DNA of 64,000 nucleotides, from NCBI RefSeq assembly GCF_001544975.2, contig NZ_FCOG02000001.1, forward strand, positions 1 to 64,000, given 5' to 3'. Of the stretch, positions 36,327 to 45,202 are shown in pieces (positions within the stretch are counted from its first letter, which is position 1; each line of letters begins with the position of its first letter). The notes under the pieces are model-generated. The model was not told the origin of the DNA. It saw only the letters and a program-made list of their open reading frames with translations, and searched no databases. This DNA comes from Caballeronia arationis. Its GTDB lineage: Bacteria > Pseudomonadota > Gammaproteobacteria > Burkholderiales > Burkholderiaceae. Both the position numbers and the translations under genes were made by a program.

Positions 36327-37187
36327 GTGTATCACTCCTTCGACGACCTCGCCGTCGCGATCCGCGCCACCTTTTCCACGCTGAGCCCGCAATTCCAGGC
36401 AGGCGCCGCGTTCCTGCTCGACTATCCCGACGAAGTCGCTGTCTCCTCGATGCGCAAGGTCGCCGAGCGCGCGAGCGTCCAGCCTGCCGCGCTCGTGCGC
36501 CTCGCCCAGCAACTCGGTTTTCCCGGCTGGAACGAACTGAGGGAGCTGTTCGTCGCGCGCCTGCGCACACGGCCCGAGCCGCTCGCGACGCGGGCGCGAA
36601 CACTCGTCGCGGGCCGCTCAGGCGAAACGCTCGCGAACGACCTCGCGCTGGCGCAGCAACACAACCTCGAAACGACGCTGGCGCAGAACGGCAGCCGCTG
36701 CATCGATGCGGCGAAGCTGTTGCGCAAGGCGCCGCACGTGCACGTCGCGGGGTTTCGCTCGTGCTATCCGGTGGCGTTCGGGCTGGTCTACGGCTATCGC
36801 CTGTTCCGTCCCTCGGTGAGCCTCGTATCGGGCGACGCCGGTACGCTCGAAATGCAGTTGCGCGGCATCGGCAAGTCGCACGCGACGGTCGTCACGAGCT
36901 TCGCGCCGTATTCGACGGAAGCCGTGCGGGTCGCACAGGCCGCGAAGGAGCAAGGCAGCAAGCTCGTCGCCATCACTGACAGCGCGGTCTCTCCGATCGC
37001 GCTTCACGCCGATTGCGTGCTCCTGTTCGCGCACGAGAGCCCGTCGTTCTTTCCGTCGCTCGTGGCAGCCTCGGCGATTGCGGAAGCGCTCGTCGCCCAT
37101 CTTCTCGCGCTCGAAGGACGCGCCGCCGTGAAGCAGCTCGAAGAAGCCGAAGCAGCGCTGCACGACAAGGGCGCCTACGTGTCCTGA
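36327..37187 (+). CDS. MurR/RpiR-family transcriptional regulator
   Basis: A 286-residue regulator beginning at GTG 36327. The N-terminal helix-turn-helix of the RpiR family covers residues 1-75 (SSMRKVAERASVQPAALVRL, then LGFPGWNELRELF), and a sugar isomerase (SIS) domain covers about 125-260 (VHVAGFRSCYPVAFG, TDSAVSPIALHADCVLLF). RpiR proteins sense phosphosugars or similar ligands. The aminotransferase and carboxymuconolactone-decarboxylase genes downstream are the probable targets. Confidence 0.92.
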   Translation: MYHSFDDLAVAIRATFSTLSPQFQAGAAFLLDYPDEVAVSSMRKVAERASVQPAALVRLAQQLGFPGWNELRELFVARLRTRPEPLATRARTLVAGRSGETLANDLALAQQHNLETTLAQNGSRCIDAAKLLRKAPHVHVAGFRSCYPVAFGLVYGYRLFRPSVSLVSGDAGTLEMQLRGIGKSHATVVTSFAPYSTEAVRVAQAAKEQGSKLVAITDSAVSPIALHADCVLLFAHESPSFFPSLVAASAIAEALVAHLLALEGRAAVKQLEEAEAALHDKGAYVS

Positions 37188-37241
37188 TTCTCTTCGCGGC
37201 GGGCCGCGTCATCGCTGTCTACTGCGCCCCCGGTTTTTCGC

Positions 37242-37270
37242 TTGACATTCGGTTTTAGCAGCGCGATATT
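37242..37270 (+). promoter_or_regulatory. Sigma-70 promoter of the aminotransferase operon
   Basis: A perfect -35 box TTGACA (37242-37247), a 17-bp spacer and a -10 box GATATT (37265-37270, 4 of 6 matches). Transcription would begin near 37277, giving a leader of about 215 bases before the aminotransferase gene. Confidence 0.6.
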
Positions 37271-37276
37271 CTTTAA

Positions 37277-37290
37277 ACAACACCTGTTGT
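37277..37290. promoter_or_regulatory. Palindrome at the transcription start, candidate RpiR operator
   Basis: ACAACA (37277-37282) and TGTTGT (37285-37290) form a perfect 6-bp inverted repeat with a 2-bp spacer, right at the predicted +1 of the promoter at 37242. A third TGTTGT half-site lies at 37332-37337. The position suits a repressor that blocks transcription. Confidence 0.55.
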
Positions 37291-37492
37291 ATATAGTATG
37301 GATAAAATACCAAATGTTGCGTTACATCATCTGTTGTTCCATGCGCGTATTCCGAAGGGCCGCCGACCCCGACGACGAAAACACGCTGGCGACCGCGTTC
37401 TTCACGATCGTTGAAACGGGCGTGGATTTTGAGGTTCACCAGCAAGGCGCGCTTCGCCACAGGCAAATCATTTTCAAAGAGACTCACACTCC

Positions 37493-38830
37493 ATGACCAC
37501 CGTCTTTCACCGCGCCCCGCGCGCGACGCTGCCGGTCGCCGTCGCGGGCGACGGTATCGAAATCATCGACTCGCAAGGCAAGCGCTATATCGACGCCTGC
37601 GGAGGCGCCGCCGTCTCGTGTCTCGGACACAGCAACGCGCGCGTGATCGACGCGATCGAACGGCAGGCCCGACGACTTCCGTATGCGCACACGTCGTTCT
37701 TCACGACCGAGGTCGCGGAGGAACTCGCCGAACGTCTCGTCGATGCCGCGCCCGCAGGCCTCGGACATGTGTACTTCGTGTCGGGCGGGTCGGAGGCGAT
37801 CGAAGCGGCGCTGAAGCTTGCACGGCAATACTTCGTCGAAACCGGCGAGCCGCAGCGGCGGCACTTCATCGCGCGCCGGCAGAGCTATCACGGCAATACG
37901 CTCGGCGCGCTCGCGATCGGCGGCAACGCGTGGCGCCGCGAGCCGTTCCTGCCGATATTGATCGAGGCGCATCACGTGAGTCCGTGCTACGCGTATCGCG
38001 AGCAACTCGACGGCGAAAGCGACGAAGCGTTCGCGCAACGGCTCGCCGATGAACTCGAGCGCAAGATTTTCGAACTCGGCGCGGAGTCGGTGGCGGCGTT
38101 CGTCGCGGAAACGGTGGTCGGCGCGACGGCCGGCGCCGTGCCGCCCGTGCGCGAGTACTTCCGGAAAATTCGCGCGGTCTGCGACAAGTACGGCGTGCTC
38201 CTGATCCTCGATGAAATCATGTCGGGCATGGGGCGCACCGGCTATCTTTACGCATGCGAGGAAGACGGCGTCGCGCCGGATATCCTCACGATCGCCAAGG
38301 GGCTCGGCGCGGGTTATCAGCCAATCGGCGCGACGCTCGTAAGCGACACGATCTATGACGCGATCGTCGGCGGCTCGGGTTTCTTTCAGCATGGGCACAC
38401 GTATATCGGCCACGCGAGCGCATGCGCGGCGGCACTCGAAGTGCAACGGGTGATCGAAGAAGAAAGGCTGCTCGACAACGTGAAGGCGCGCGGCGAGCAA
38501 TTGCGTTCGCTGCTGCGCGAACGTTACGCGGAACATCCGCATATCGGCGACATTCGTGGACGCGGCTTGTTCGTCGGCGTCGAACTCGTGAAGGACCGCG
38601 CGAGCAAGACACCGTTCGATCCGAAGCACAAGCTGCATGCGGTCATCAAGAATCAGGCGATGCAGCGCGGTCTGATGGTGTATCCGATGGGCGGGACAGT
38701 GGACGGCCGTATCGGCGATCATGTACTTCTGGCGCCGCCGTTCATCTGCACGGAGCGGCAGATCGAGACCATCGTGGAGCGGCTGGCGGATGCCATCGAC
38801 GCCGCGTTGCATCTAACGACCGTGGAGTAA
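37493..38830 (+). CDS. Class III PLP-dependent aminotransferase
   Basis: A 445-residue aminotransferase of the omega-amino acid type. The PLP lysine is K269 in DILTIAKGLGAGYQP; the cofactor-contact motif is LLILDEIMSGMGRTG, and the N-terminal part has FVSGGSEAIEAALKLARQYF. Family members act on beta-alanine, gamma-aminobutyrate, taurine, diamines or other omega-amines; the substrate cannot be read. It is followed after three bases by the carboxymuconolactone-decarboxylase gene, and is probably controlled by the upstream RpiR regulator. Confidence 0.9.
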   Translation: MTTVFHRAPRATLPVAVAGDGIEIIDSQGKRYIDACGGAAVSCLGHSNARVIDAIERQARRLPYAHTSFFTTEVAEELAERLVDAAPAGLGHVYFVSGGSEAIEAALKLARQYFVETGEPQRRHFIARRQSYHGNTLGALAIGGNAWRREPFLPILIEAHHVSPCYAYREQLDGESDEAFAQRLADELERKIFELGAESVAAFVAETVVGATAGAVPPVREYFRKIRAVCDKYGVLLILDEIMSGMGRTGYLYACEEDGVAPDILTIAKGLGAGYQPIGATLVSDTIYDAIVGGSGFFQHGHTYIGHASACAAALEVQRVIEEERLLDNVKARGEQLRSLLRERYAEHPHIGDIRGRGLFVGVELVKDRASKTPFDPKHKLHAVIKNQAMQRGLMVYPMGGTVDGRIGDHVLLAPPFICTERQIETIVERLADAIDAALHLTTVE

Positions 38831-38833
38831 GAC

Positions 38834-39388
38834 ATGAACAAGCGCCTTCCCGACTTCGATGCCGACAACGCAACCGGTGAACAGAAAGCCGTCTTGCAGG
38901 AAATCCTGAGCGGTCCGCGCGGGAATCTGAACGGGCCGTTCCTCGGCTGGATTCACAGCCCCGAGTTTGCGCAGCATGCGCAGCGACTCGGCGCGTTTTG
39001 CCGCTACGAAACGGGGCTGCCGTTGCGGTTGTCGGAGCTCGCGATCCTGGTGACCGCGGCGCGGTGGCGCTCGCAGGCGGAGTGGTTCATCCACCATCCG
39101 ATCGCGGTGAAGGCGGGCGTGCCGTCTGCAACGGCGGATGCGTTGCGCGAAGGCAGGACGCCTTCGTTCGACGATGCCGACGACGCCCTCATCCACGACT
39201 TCGCGACCGAGCTCTACGAAACGCAACGCGTAAGCGATCGAACCTATGAACGCGCGGCCGAGCGGTTCGGGCACGTGACGGTGATCAATCTCGTCGGGTT
39301 GCTCGGCTACTACTCGCTCGTCGCGATGACCCTCAATACGTTCGGCATGCGCGCGGAAGGGCAGACGGAGTTGCCTCTCAACGAATGA
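38834..39388 (+). CDS. Carboxymuconolactone decarboxylase family protein
   Basis: A 184-residue alpha-helical CMD/AhpD-like protein. The family core is LPLRLSELAILVTAARWRSQ, followed by EWFIHHPIAVKAGVPSATAD. The AhpD CxxC motif is absent (there is no CxxC in the core), so peroxidase activity is unlikely; the W-x-x-H patch could serve another reaction. Only three bases separate it from the aminotransferase, so they form an operon. Its role in amine catabolism is unknown. Confidence 0.88.
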   Translation: MNKRLPDFDADNATGEQKAVLQEILSGPRGNLNGPFLGWIHSPEFAQHAQRLGAFCRYETGLPLRLSELAILVTAARWRSQAEWFIHHPIAVKAGVPSATADALREGRTPSFDDADDALIHDFATELYETQRVSDRTYERAAERFGHVTVINLVGLLGYYSLVAMTLNTFGMRAEGQTELPLNE

Positions 39389-39395
39389 CCGGTGC

Positions 39396-39839
39396 TTACA
39401 ACATCGATTTACCTTGCTCGAGGATCTTGTCGCAGACCTGCTTCGTGACTTGTTCCTTCAGACCGCCAGCGCTCAAGTCGACCTTTTGACCACTGCCGCT
39501 GTTCAGGATGCCCTTGGCTCCGTCTGTGTAGCCGCTGTCGGACGATGGCGAACCGCCTAGCTTGCTCATCAGCGAGTCTTTCACCGACGACGCTCCGTTG
39601 CCGCTCAGGTAGTTGTTCTTGATGCAGTATTCGATGATGCCGGTGACATTGCCGAGGCTCCCCGAGCTAAGCGAACTGCCGGACAGTGCACTGCTGAGGC
39701 CACCCAGGCCGCCTGCGCCGCCGGTGGTGCCGCCGCTGTTTTTCAAGAGGTCGCTGAGTTGAGCGTAGGCGACGGATGCCGACAGGCTCGCGACTGCGAT
39801 CAGAACCGTTGCAGTGGTGCGGCATGCACTAAGTTTCAT
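39396..39839 (-). CDS. DUF2501 (YjjA-like) exported protein
   Basis: A 147-residue protein starting at ATG 39839 with GGAGG upstream. A signal peptide (KLSACRTTATVLIAVASLSA) leads into a G/S-rich linker (GTTGGAGGLGGLSSALSGSS) and a DUF2501 core with ITGIIEYCIKNNYLSG-like text (read as VTGIIEYCIKNNYLSGNGAS) and VTKQVCDKILEQGKSML at the end. The two cysteines probably form a disulphide. Function unknown. It converges on the CMD gene with a seven-base gap. Confidence 0.85.
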   Translation of the reverse strand: MKLSACRTTATVLIAVASLSASVAYAQLSDLLKNSGGTTGGAGGLGGLSSALSGSSLSSGSLGNVTGIIEYCIKNNYLSGNGASSVKDSLMSKLGGSPSSDSGYTDGAKGILNSGSGQKVDLSAGGLKEQVTKQVCDKILEQGKSML

Positions 39840-40312
39840 GCTGAGTACCTCCATGAAGTGCGTGCTTGTCACTATAGTGCGTTTTCGGTTGAGGAGTATG
39901 AGCGCGAAGTCTCTGCTTTGCGCTTCGAATGGCGGTCGCGCTTGCTCGACGCGATGTCATGTTTGACCGACTCGCAGATCCCGCACTTTGCAACGCGCTT
40001 TTGAAGTTATCCCGTCCACAACTTTGCTCACTGGTGTTTACAGCTTCTGTATGTATACGTAGTAGCAGTTAACAAGGCCGCCGCATTTCTGTGGACAACA
40101 GGCGAATCGGCTTTGCGCTCAGGACGTTGCAGACCGAATGACTTGCGTAGAAACACAGGATGGCGAGCGTGAGGCTGGGACAACTTTTCTGCATTCAGGA
40201 CGGCCTCGAAGTTATGCACATTCTGCGCACAGGAGTTCCGCACGTCGTCTCAGCGAAATTCATTTCATCGCGAAGCGGTCGACAAGACCGGACTCATTGC
40301 GTGGCAATGGCA
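39840..40312. other. AT-richer intergenic region between DUF2501 gene and glmS terminator
   Basis: About 470 bp with lower GC than its neighbours (for example TGTATGTATACGTAGTAG near 40050). It holds the DUF2501 gene promoter. Short open frames here show no domain and no ribosome sites, and I regard them as non-coding. No repeat or RNA motif was recognised. Confidence 0.45.
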
Positions 40313-40343
40313 CAAATGCAAACGGCCACCGAATGGTGGCCGT
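40313..40343 (-). terminator. Hairpin after glmS, with TTTGCATTTG tail
   Basis: Perfect 9-bp stem ACGGCCACC (40322-40330) with GGTGGCCGT (40335-40343), loop GAAT. On the minus strand the tail is TTTGCATTTG, the same as at 34174. It lies about 90 bp after the glmS stop. Confidence 0.65.
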
Positions 40344-40431
40344 GTTGTGATGCTATTTCGATCGATAGTGAAGATGGCTTACCTTGATGCGCTGAATATC
40401 GTGCGCCCCGCCGCAAGCCAACAAATCACCC

Positions 40432-42249
40432 TCACTCTACAGTCACCGACTTCGCCAGATTTCTAGGCTTGTCGACATCAGTCCCTCGCGCGCAAGCCGT
40501 GTGATACGCCAGCAACTGCAACGGCACCACATGCAGAATAGGCGACAGCAACCCATAGTGCTCGGGCATGCGGATCACGTGAATCCCGTCTTCGCTGACG
40601 ATGCGCGTATCCGTATCGGCGAACACATACAGTTCACCACCGCGCGCCCTGACTTCCTGCATGTTCGACTTGAGCTTTTCCAGGAGCGTGTCATTGGGCG
40701 CTACCGTCACGACAGGCATCGCCTCCGTCACCAGCGCGAGCGGTCCATGCTTCAACTCGCCCGCCGGATACGCTTCCGCGTGGATATACGAAATCTCCTT
40801 GAGCTTCAACGCCCCTTCCAGTGCGATCGGGTAATGCAGCCCGCGGCCCAGAAACAGCGCGTTCTCCTTGCGGGCAAACTCCTCGGCCCACGCGATGATC
40901 TGCGGTTCCAGCGCCAGCACGCTGTTCAACGCGGCCGGCAAATGCCGCAATTGCGCTAGATACGCGGCTTCCTGCTGCGTATCGACGTGTCCGCGCAGCT
41001 TGCCGAGCGTCACGGCCAATACGAACAATCCCGCGAGCTGTGTCGTGAACGCCTTCGTCGATGCGACGCCGATTTCCGTCCCTGCATGCGTGAGGAACGA
41101 CATGTCGGTCAATCGCACCATCGCGCTCGTCGCGACATTGCATACCGCGAGCGTGTGCTTGTGCCCCAGCGATTGCGCATGCTTGAGCGCCGCGAGCGTA
41201 TCGGCGGTTTCGCCCGATTGGGAAATCACCACAACCAGCGCCTTCGGATTCGGCACCGACTCGCGATACCGATACTCGCTCGCAATCTCCACCTGCGTCG
41301 GAATCTTCGCGATCGATTCGAGCCAGTACTTCGCCGTCAGCCCGGAGTAATAGCTCGTGCCGCACGCAAGGATCAGCAGGCTGTCGATATCGCCGAACAC
41401 CTCGCTCGCGCGATCGCCGAAGAGCGATGCATCGAACTGGTCCGCTTGCGGAATGGTGTCGGTGATCGCGCGCGGCTGCTCGAAGATTTCCTTCTGCATG
41501 AAATGCCGGTACGGCCCGAGTTCCACCGCGCCGCCGTAGGCCGCGACCGTGCGCACTTCGCGCTCGACATGGATGCCCTCGCGATCGACGATTTTCACGC
41601 CGTCGAGCGTGATCTCCACCACATCGCCTTCTTCGAGGAACGAGAAACGGTCGGTGCTGCCCGCGAGCGCGAGCGCGTCCGAAGCCAGGAAGTTCTCGCC
41701 CTGACCCACACCGACGACGAGTGGCGAACCCTGGCGCGCGCCGACCACCGTGTGCGGCTGGTCCTTGTGAACGACGGCGATCGCATAGGCGCCATGCAGT
41801 TGCTTGACGGCATCGCGGACGGTCTGGAACAGGTCGCCCTGATACATGCTGTGGATCAGGTGCGCGATCACTTCTGTATCGGTCTGCGAGACGAACACGT
41901 AGCCCTTGCCGCGCAGCATTTCACGCAGCGACTCGTAGTTCTCGATGATGCCGTTGTGAACGAGCGCCACCGCTTCGCGCGAAAAGATCGGGTGGGCGTT
42001 GTCCGTGACGGGTGCGCCGTGCGTCGCCCAGCGCGTGTGGGCGATACCCGTTACGCCGTCGAGATGTGTTTCGCGCACTTGCGCGTCGAGGTCCGACACG
42101 CGCGCGACGCTGCGTGCGCGCTTCGGCTCGCCGTCGCTCAGCACGGCGACGCCGCAGGAATCGTAACCACGATATTCAAGCCGGCGCAGGCCTTCGACCA
42201 GCACCGATACGATGTTGCGTTGCGCGACCGCGCCGACAATTCCACACAT
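40432..42249 (-). CDS. glmS: Glutamine-fructose-6-phosphate aminotransferase (isomerizing)
   Basis: A 605-residue enzyme that makes glucosamine-6-phosphate, the first step toward UDP-GlcNAc. The class II glutaminase starts with the nucleophile C2 ([10 protein letters not shown]) and includes [11 protein letters not shown]; two SIS sugar-isomerase domains follow from about residue 285, with [18 protein letters not shown] and [20 protein letters not shown], and the terminal KSVTVE is conserved. It follows glmU by 49 bp on the same strand. That leader is too short for a glmS ribozyme. Confidence 0.97.
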   Translation of the reverse strand: MCGIVGAVAQRNIVSVLVEGLRRLEYRGYDSCGVAVLSDGEPKRARSVARVSDLDAQVRETHLDGVTGIAHTRWATHGAPVTDNAHPIFSREAVALVHNGIIENYESLREMLRGKGYVFVSQTDTEVIAHLIHSMYQGDLFQTVRDAVKQLHGAYAIAVVHKDQPHTVVGARQGSPLVVGVGQGENFLASDALALAGSTDRFSFLEEGDVVEITLDGVKIVDREGIHVEREVRTVAAYGGAVELGPYRHFMQKEIFEQPRAITDTIPQADQFDASLFGDRASEVFGDIDSLLILACGTSYYSGLTAKYWLESIAKIPTQVEIASEYRYRESVPNPKALVVVISQSGETADTLAALKHAQSLGHKHTLAVCNVATSAMVRLTDMSFLTHAGTEIGVASTKAFTTQLAGLFVLAVTLGKLRGHVDTQQEAAYLAQLRHLPAALNSVLALEPQIIAWAEEFARKENALFLGRGLHYPIALEGALKLKEISYIHAEAYPAGELKHGPLALVTEAMPVVTVAPNDTLLEKLKSNMQEVRARGGELYVFADTDTRIVSEDGIHVIRMPEHYGLLSPILHVVPLQLLAYHTACARGTDVDKPRNLAKSVTVE

Positions 42250-42298
42250 GGTTGACCGTCCCTCAAAAGTTTGTTCCGAGCCGACGCTGTTCTCGCGT

Positions 42299-43660
42299 TC
42301 AGGCCTTTTTCTTTGCCGGCCGCACATAACCCTGGCGGCTCACCTGCGTCTTCTTGTTCAGCACGAGTTCGCCCTCGGCGACGTCCTTCCAGACCGTCGT
42401 GCCCGCCGCGATCGTCACGCCGCGGCCGATGCGCACCGGCGCCACGAGTTGCGTGTCGGAGCCGACGAACACGTCGTCTTCGATCACCGTGCGATGCTTG
42501 TTCGCGCCGTCATAGTTGCAGGTAATGACACCCGCGCCGATGTTCACGCGCGCGCCGACGTCCGAATCGCCCACATACGCCAGGTGATTCGCCTTCGAAC
42601 CGCGCCCGAGCACCGCATTCTTCACTTCGACGAAGTTGCCGACATGCGCTTCGTCGCCGAGCGTCGCGCCCGGGCGCAGCCGCGCGTACGGTCCGAGCAC
42701 GACATTCGCGCCTGTCGTGCCGCCTTCGATGTGCGTGAACGCATCGACACGCGTGCCGGCGCCGATCTGTGCATCGCGGATCACGCAGTTCGGGCCGATC
42801 GTCACGTTGTCCGCCAGCGTCACCTGACCTTCGAACACGCAGTTCACGTCGATCGACACGTCGCGGCCGCATTGGAGTGTGCCGCGCACGTCGATGCGCG
42901 CGGGGTCGAGCAGCGTCACGCCCGCGACGAGCAACGCGTTCGCGACGTTGCGCTGATGAACCCGTTCGAGTTCGGCGAGTTGCTGCTTGCTGTTCACGCC
43001 GAGCGTTTCCCACTTTTCGTCCGGCTGCGCGGTGACGACTTCGACGCCCGCTTCGAGCGCGCGCTCCACCACGTCGGTCAGATAGAACTCGCCCTGCGCG
43101 TTGTCGTTCTTCAGTGACGCGAGCCAGTCCGCGAGCTGTTGCGTCGGCGTGAAGACGATGCCGGTGTTGATCTCGGCGATCCTGCGTTCGTCGGCGCTAG
43201 CGTCCTTCTGCTCGACGATCTGCTGTACGGCGCCCGCAGCATCGCGCACGATTCGCCCGTATCCCGTGGGATCGTCGAGCGTGACGGTCAGCACGCCGTA
43301 GCGGCCGTTGTTCGCAGCATCGACGAGACGTTCGAGCGTGCTCGCGCGGGTAAGCGGCACGTCGCCGTAAAGCACGAGGGTCGGCACCGCCGGATCGACC
43401 AACGGCAGCGCCTGCTGCACGGCGTGGCCCGTGCCGAGCTGCTGCTCCTGCACGGCGAACTGCACGTCCGGCGCGCCGACGGCGGCCTGAACCCGTTCAG
43501 CGCCATGTCCCACGACGACGACGAGCCGCGTCGGCTTGAGCGTCCGCGCAGTATCGATCACGTGCGACAGAAGCGGTTTGCCGGCCAGCGGATGCAGCAC
43601 TTTCGGCAGGGCGGAATTCATGCGTTTGCCCATACCTGCAGCCAGGATGACTATGTTCAT
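42299..43660 (-). CDS. glmU: Bifunctional GlmU (GlcN-1-P acetyltransferase / GlcNAc-1-P uridyltransferase)
   Basis: A 453-residue enzyme that makes UDP-GlcNAc. The N-terminal uridyltransferase has [20 protein letters not shown]; the C-terminal left-handed beta-helix acetyltransferase has many hexapeptide turns, with [20 protein letters not shown] and [24 protein letters not shown] text carrying acetyl-CoA-site residues (read as [17 protein letters not shown]). It is the first gene of a glmU-glmS pair and lies 111 bp after ttcA. Confidence 0.97.
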   Translation of the reverse strand: MNIVILAAGMGKRMNSALPKVLHPLAGKPLLSHVIDTARTLKPTRLVVVVGHGAERVQAAVGAPDVQFAVQEQQLGTGHAVQQALPLVDPAVPTLVLYGDVPLTRASTLERLVDAANNGRYGVLTVTLDDPTGYGRIVRDAAGAVQQIVEQKDASADERRIAEINTGIVFTPTQQLADWLASLKNDNAQGEFYLTDVVERALEAGVEVVTAQPDEKWETLGVNSKQQLAELERVHQRNVANALLVAGVTLLDPARIDVRGTLQCGRDVSIDVNCVFEGQVTLADNVTIGPNCVIRDAQIGAGTRVDAFTHIEGGTTGANVVLGPYARLRPGATLGDEAHVGNFVEVKNAVLGRGSKANHLAYVGDSDVGARVNIGAGVITCNYDGANKHRTVIEDDVFVGSDTQLVAPVRIGRGVTIAAGTTVWKDVAEGELVLNKKTQVSRQGYVRPAKKKA

Positions 43661-43771
43661 CGCGTCGAATCATGTGAGGAAAATCGAGCGGCCAATATAG
43701 CATGGTGGCCGCAGCGGCCAGGGCCGCGGGAAGCCCGCGCGGCCTTGCTGGGAACCTTATTGCGCAGTGCG

Positions 43772-44734
43772 TCAAATGTCGTCGAACTGGACGATTGAAA
43801 CGGTGTTCGGCGTGCCTGACGGTTCGCTCGCGCACGGTTCCTCGTCGAATGCGATATCGCCCTGCGGATCCGCCTCGCCCGTCGCCCGGAGGCCAGCGAA
43901 CGGAAACAGCTTGTGATCCATCAGATGCGACGGCACCACGTTGCCGAGCGCGTTGAACATGTTCTCGACGCGCCCCGGAAAACGCTTGTCCCATTCGCGG
44001 ATCAGCGCCTTCATTTCGGCGCGCTTCAGGTTCGGCTGGCTGCCGCACAGGTTGCACGGAATGATCGGGAATTCGCGCAGGTCGGCGTATTTCTCCAGAT
44101 CAGTTTCCTTCACATAGGCGAGCGGCCGGATCACGACGTTCTTGCCGTCGTCGGATTGCAGCTTCGGGGGCATGCCCTTCAGCTTGCCGCCGTAGAACAT
44201 GTTGAGCAAAAGCGTCTGCAGGATGTCGTCGCGATGATGGCCGAGCGCGATCTTCGTCGCGCCCAGTTCGCCCGCGACGCGGTACAGGATGCCGCGACGC
44301 AACCGCGAGCAGAGCGAACACGTCGTCTTGCCCTCGGGCACGAGGCGCTTCACGATGCTGTAGGTGTCCTGGTTCTCGATGTGGAACGGAATATCGAGCT
44401 TGCTCAGATAGTCGGGCAGAACGTGCTCCGGAAAACCCGGCTGCTTCTGGTCGAGATTGACGGCGACGATCTCGAAGTCGATCGGCGCGCGCTCGCGCAG
44501 GCGCATCAGGACGTCGAGCATGGCGTAGCTGTCCTTCCCGCCCGACAGGCAGACCATCACCTTGTCGCCCTGCTCGATCATGTTGTAGTCGCCGATTGCC
44601 TGGCCCACTTGCCGCGCGAGGCGCTTGAACAGCTTGTTGTTCTCGTAGGCTTCCTTCTGCTCGCGGCGCGTGAGCGCTGCGCGCTCGGGCGTCTGCGGAT
44701 CGGCGTGCAGGCCGGCTTGAGCGGGCGTGGTCAT
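43772..44734 (-). CDS. ttcA: tRNA 2-thiocytidine biosynthesis protein TtcA
   Basis: A 320-residue ATP-dependent enzyme that makes 2-thiocytidine at tRNA position 32. The PP-loop is [20 protein letters not shown], and the two CxxC motifs, [10 protein letters not shown] and CNLCGSQPN, hold an Fe-S cluster. Its start overlaps the folB stop by four bases (ATGA), so it is translated with folB. The C-terminal tail is longer than in E. coli, as usual in Burkholderiales. Confidence 0.96.
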   Translation of the reverse strand: MTTPAQAGLHADPQTPERAALTRREQKEAYENNKLFKRLARQVGQAIGDYNMIEQGDKVMVCLSGGKDSYAMLDVLMRLRERAPIDFEIVAVNLDQKQPGFPEHVLPDYLSKLDIPFHIENQDTYSIVKRLVPEGKTTCSLCSRLRRGILYRVAGELGATKIALGHHRDDILQTLLLNMFYGGKLKGMPPKLQSDDGKNVVIRPLAYVKETDLEKYADLREFPIIPCNLCGSQPNLKRAEMKALIREWDKRFPGRVENMFNALGNVVPSHLMDHKLFPFAGLRATGEADPQGDIAFDEEPCASEPSGTPNTVSIVQFDDI

Positions 44735-45132
44735 GCTCGTTCCTCTTTGATGCGAAAGACCTCGACGCCCACGGCGTCGCAGTCGGGATAAACGTCGGGC
44801 TTTTCCGTCGACACGGCGACCGCCAGCACGCGCGGATGCGCCAGCAGCGCAGCGGCGACATCGTCGCAGAGCGTTTCCTGCAGATGGATGTGGCCACGCT
44901 TCACACGCTCCGCGATGGTCGATCGCATGAAGTCGTAGTCGACGACTTCGCGCAGTTTGTCCTCGACAGGGGTCGATAGCGCGAGCGGCACGAACAGCTC
45001 GACATTGATGACGACGCGTTGCTCGCCCTGCTTTTCGAAGTCATGCACGCCGATGTTGATGCGCACTTCGTAATTGCGCAGAAAGAGCCGCCGGCAGTCG
45101 GCGAGCCGGGGATGCGAAAGTGCGGCAAGCAT
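44731..45132 (-). CDS. folB: Dihydroneopterin aldolase
   Basis: A 133-residue enzyme of folate synthesis, splitting dihydroneopterin to hydroxymethyl-dihydropterin and glycolaldehyde. [20 protein letters not shown] and [13 protein letters not shown] match the family; the catalytic lysine usually near the C-terminus corresponds to K in STEKPDVYP. It lies 70 bp after the SDR gene and overlaps ttcA by four bases. The pairing with a pteridine-reductase-like SDR fits a pterin role. Confidence 0.93.
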   Translation of the reverse strand: MLAALSHPRLADCRRLFLRNYEVRINIGVHDFEKQGEQRVVINVELFVPLALSTPVEDKLREVVDYDFMRSTIAERVKRGHIHLQETLCDDVAAALLAHPRVLAVAVSTEKPDVYPDCDAVGVEVFRIKEERA

Positions 45133-45167
45133 GGTGTTTTCCGTTAGGTGTTGCGTGCTTCTTGCGA

Positions 45168-45193
45168 TTTTTCCGCGCGTTTCGGCGGAAAAA
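45168..45193 (-). terminator. Hairpin between the SDR gene and folB
   Basis: Perfect 9-bp stem TTTTTCCGC (45168-45176) with GCGGAAAAA (45185-45193). It could end or attenuate the SDR transcript before folB. The stem is partly A/T, so strength is uncertain. Confidence 0.45.
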
Positions 45194-45202
45194 CGCGCAA
45201 AT

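Noticed and set aside
38834-39388. AhpD-type alkylhydroperoxidase
   Set aside because: The protein belongs to the CMD fold, but the CxxC pair needed for peroxidase activity is absent.
40028-40387. Short frames between the DUF2501 gene and glmS
   Set aside because: They overlap each other on both strands, have no ribosome sites and no recognisable domains; the glmS terminator lies within the region.
42250-42298. Possible glmS ribozyme upstream of glmS
   Set aside because: Only 49 bp separate glmU and glmS on the minus strand, far too short for the ribozyme, which is also a feature of Firmicutes rather than Burkholderiaceae.
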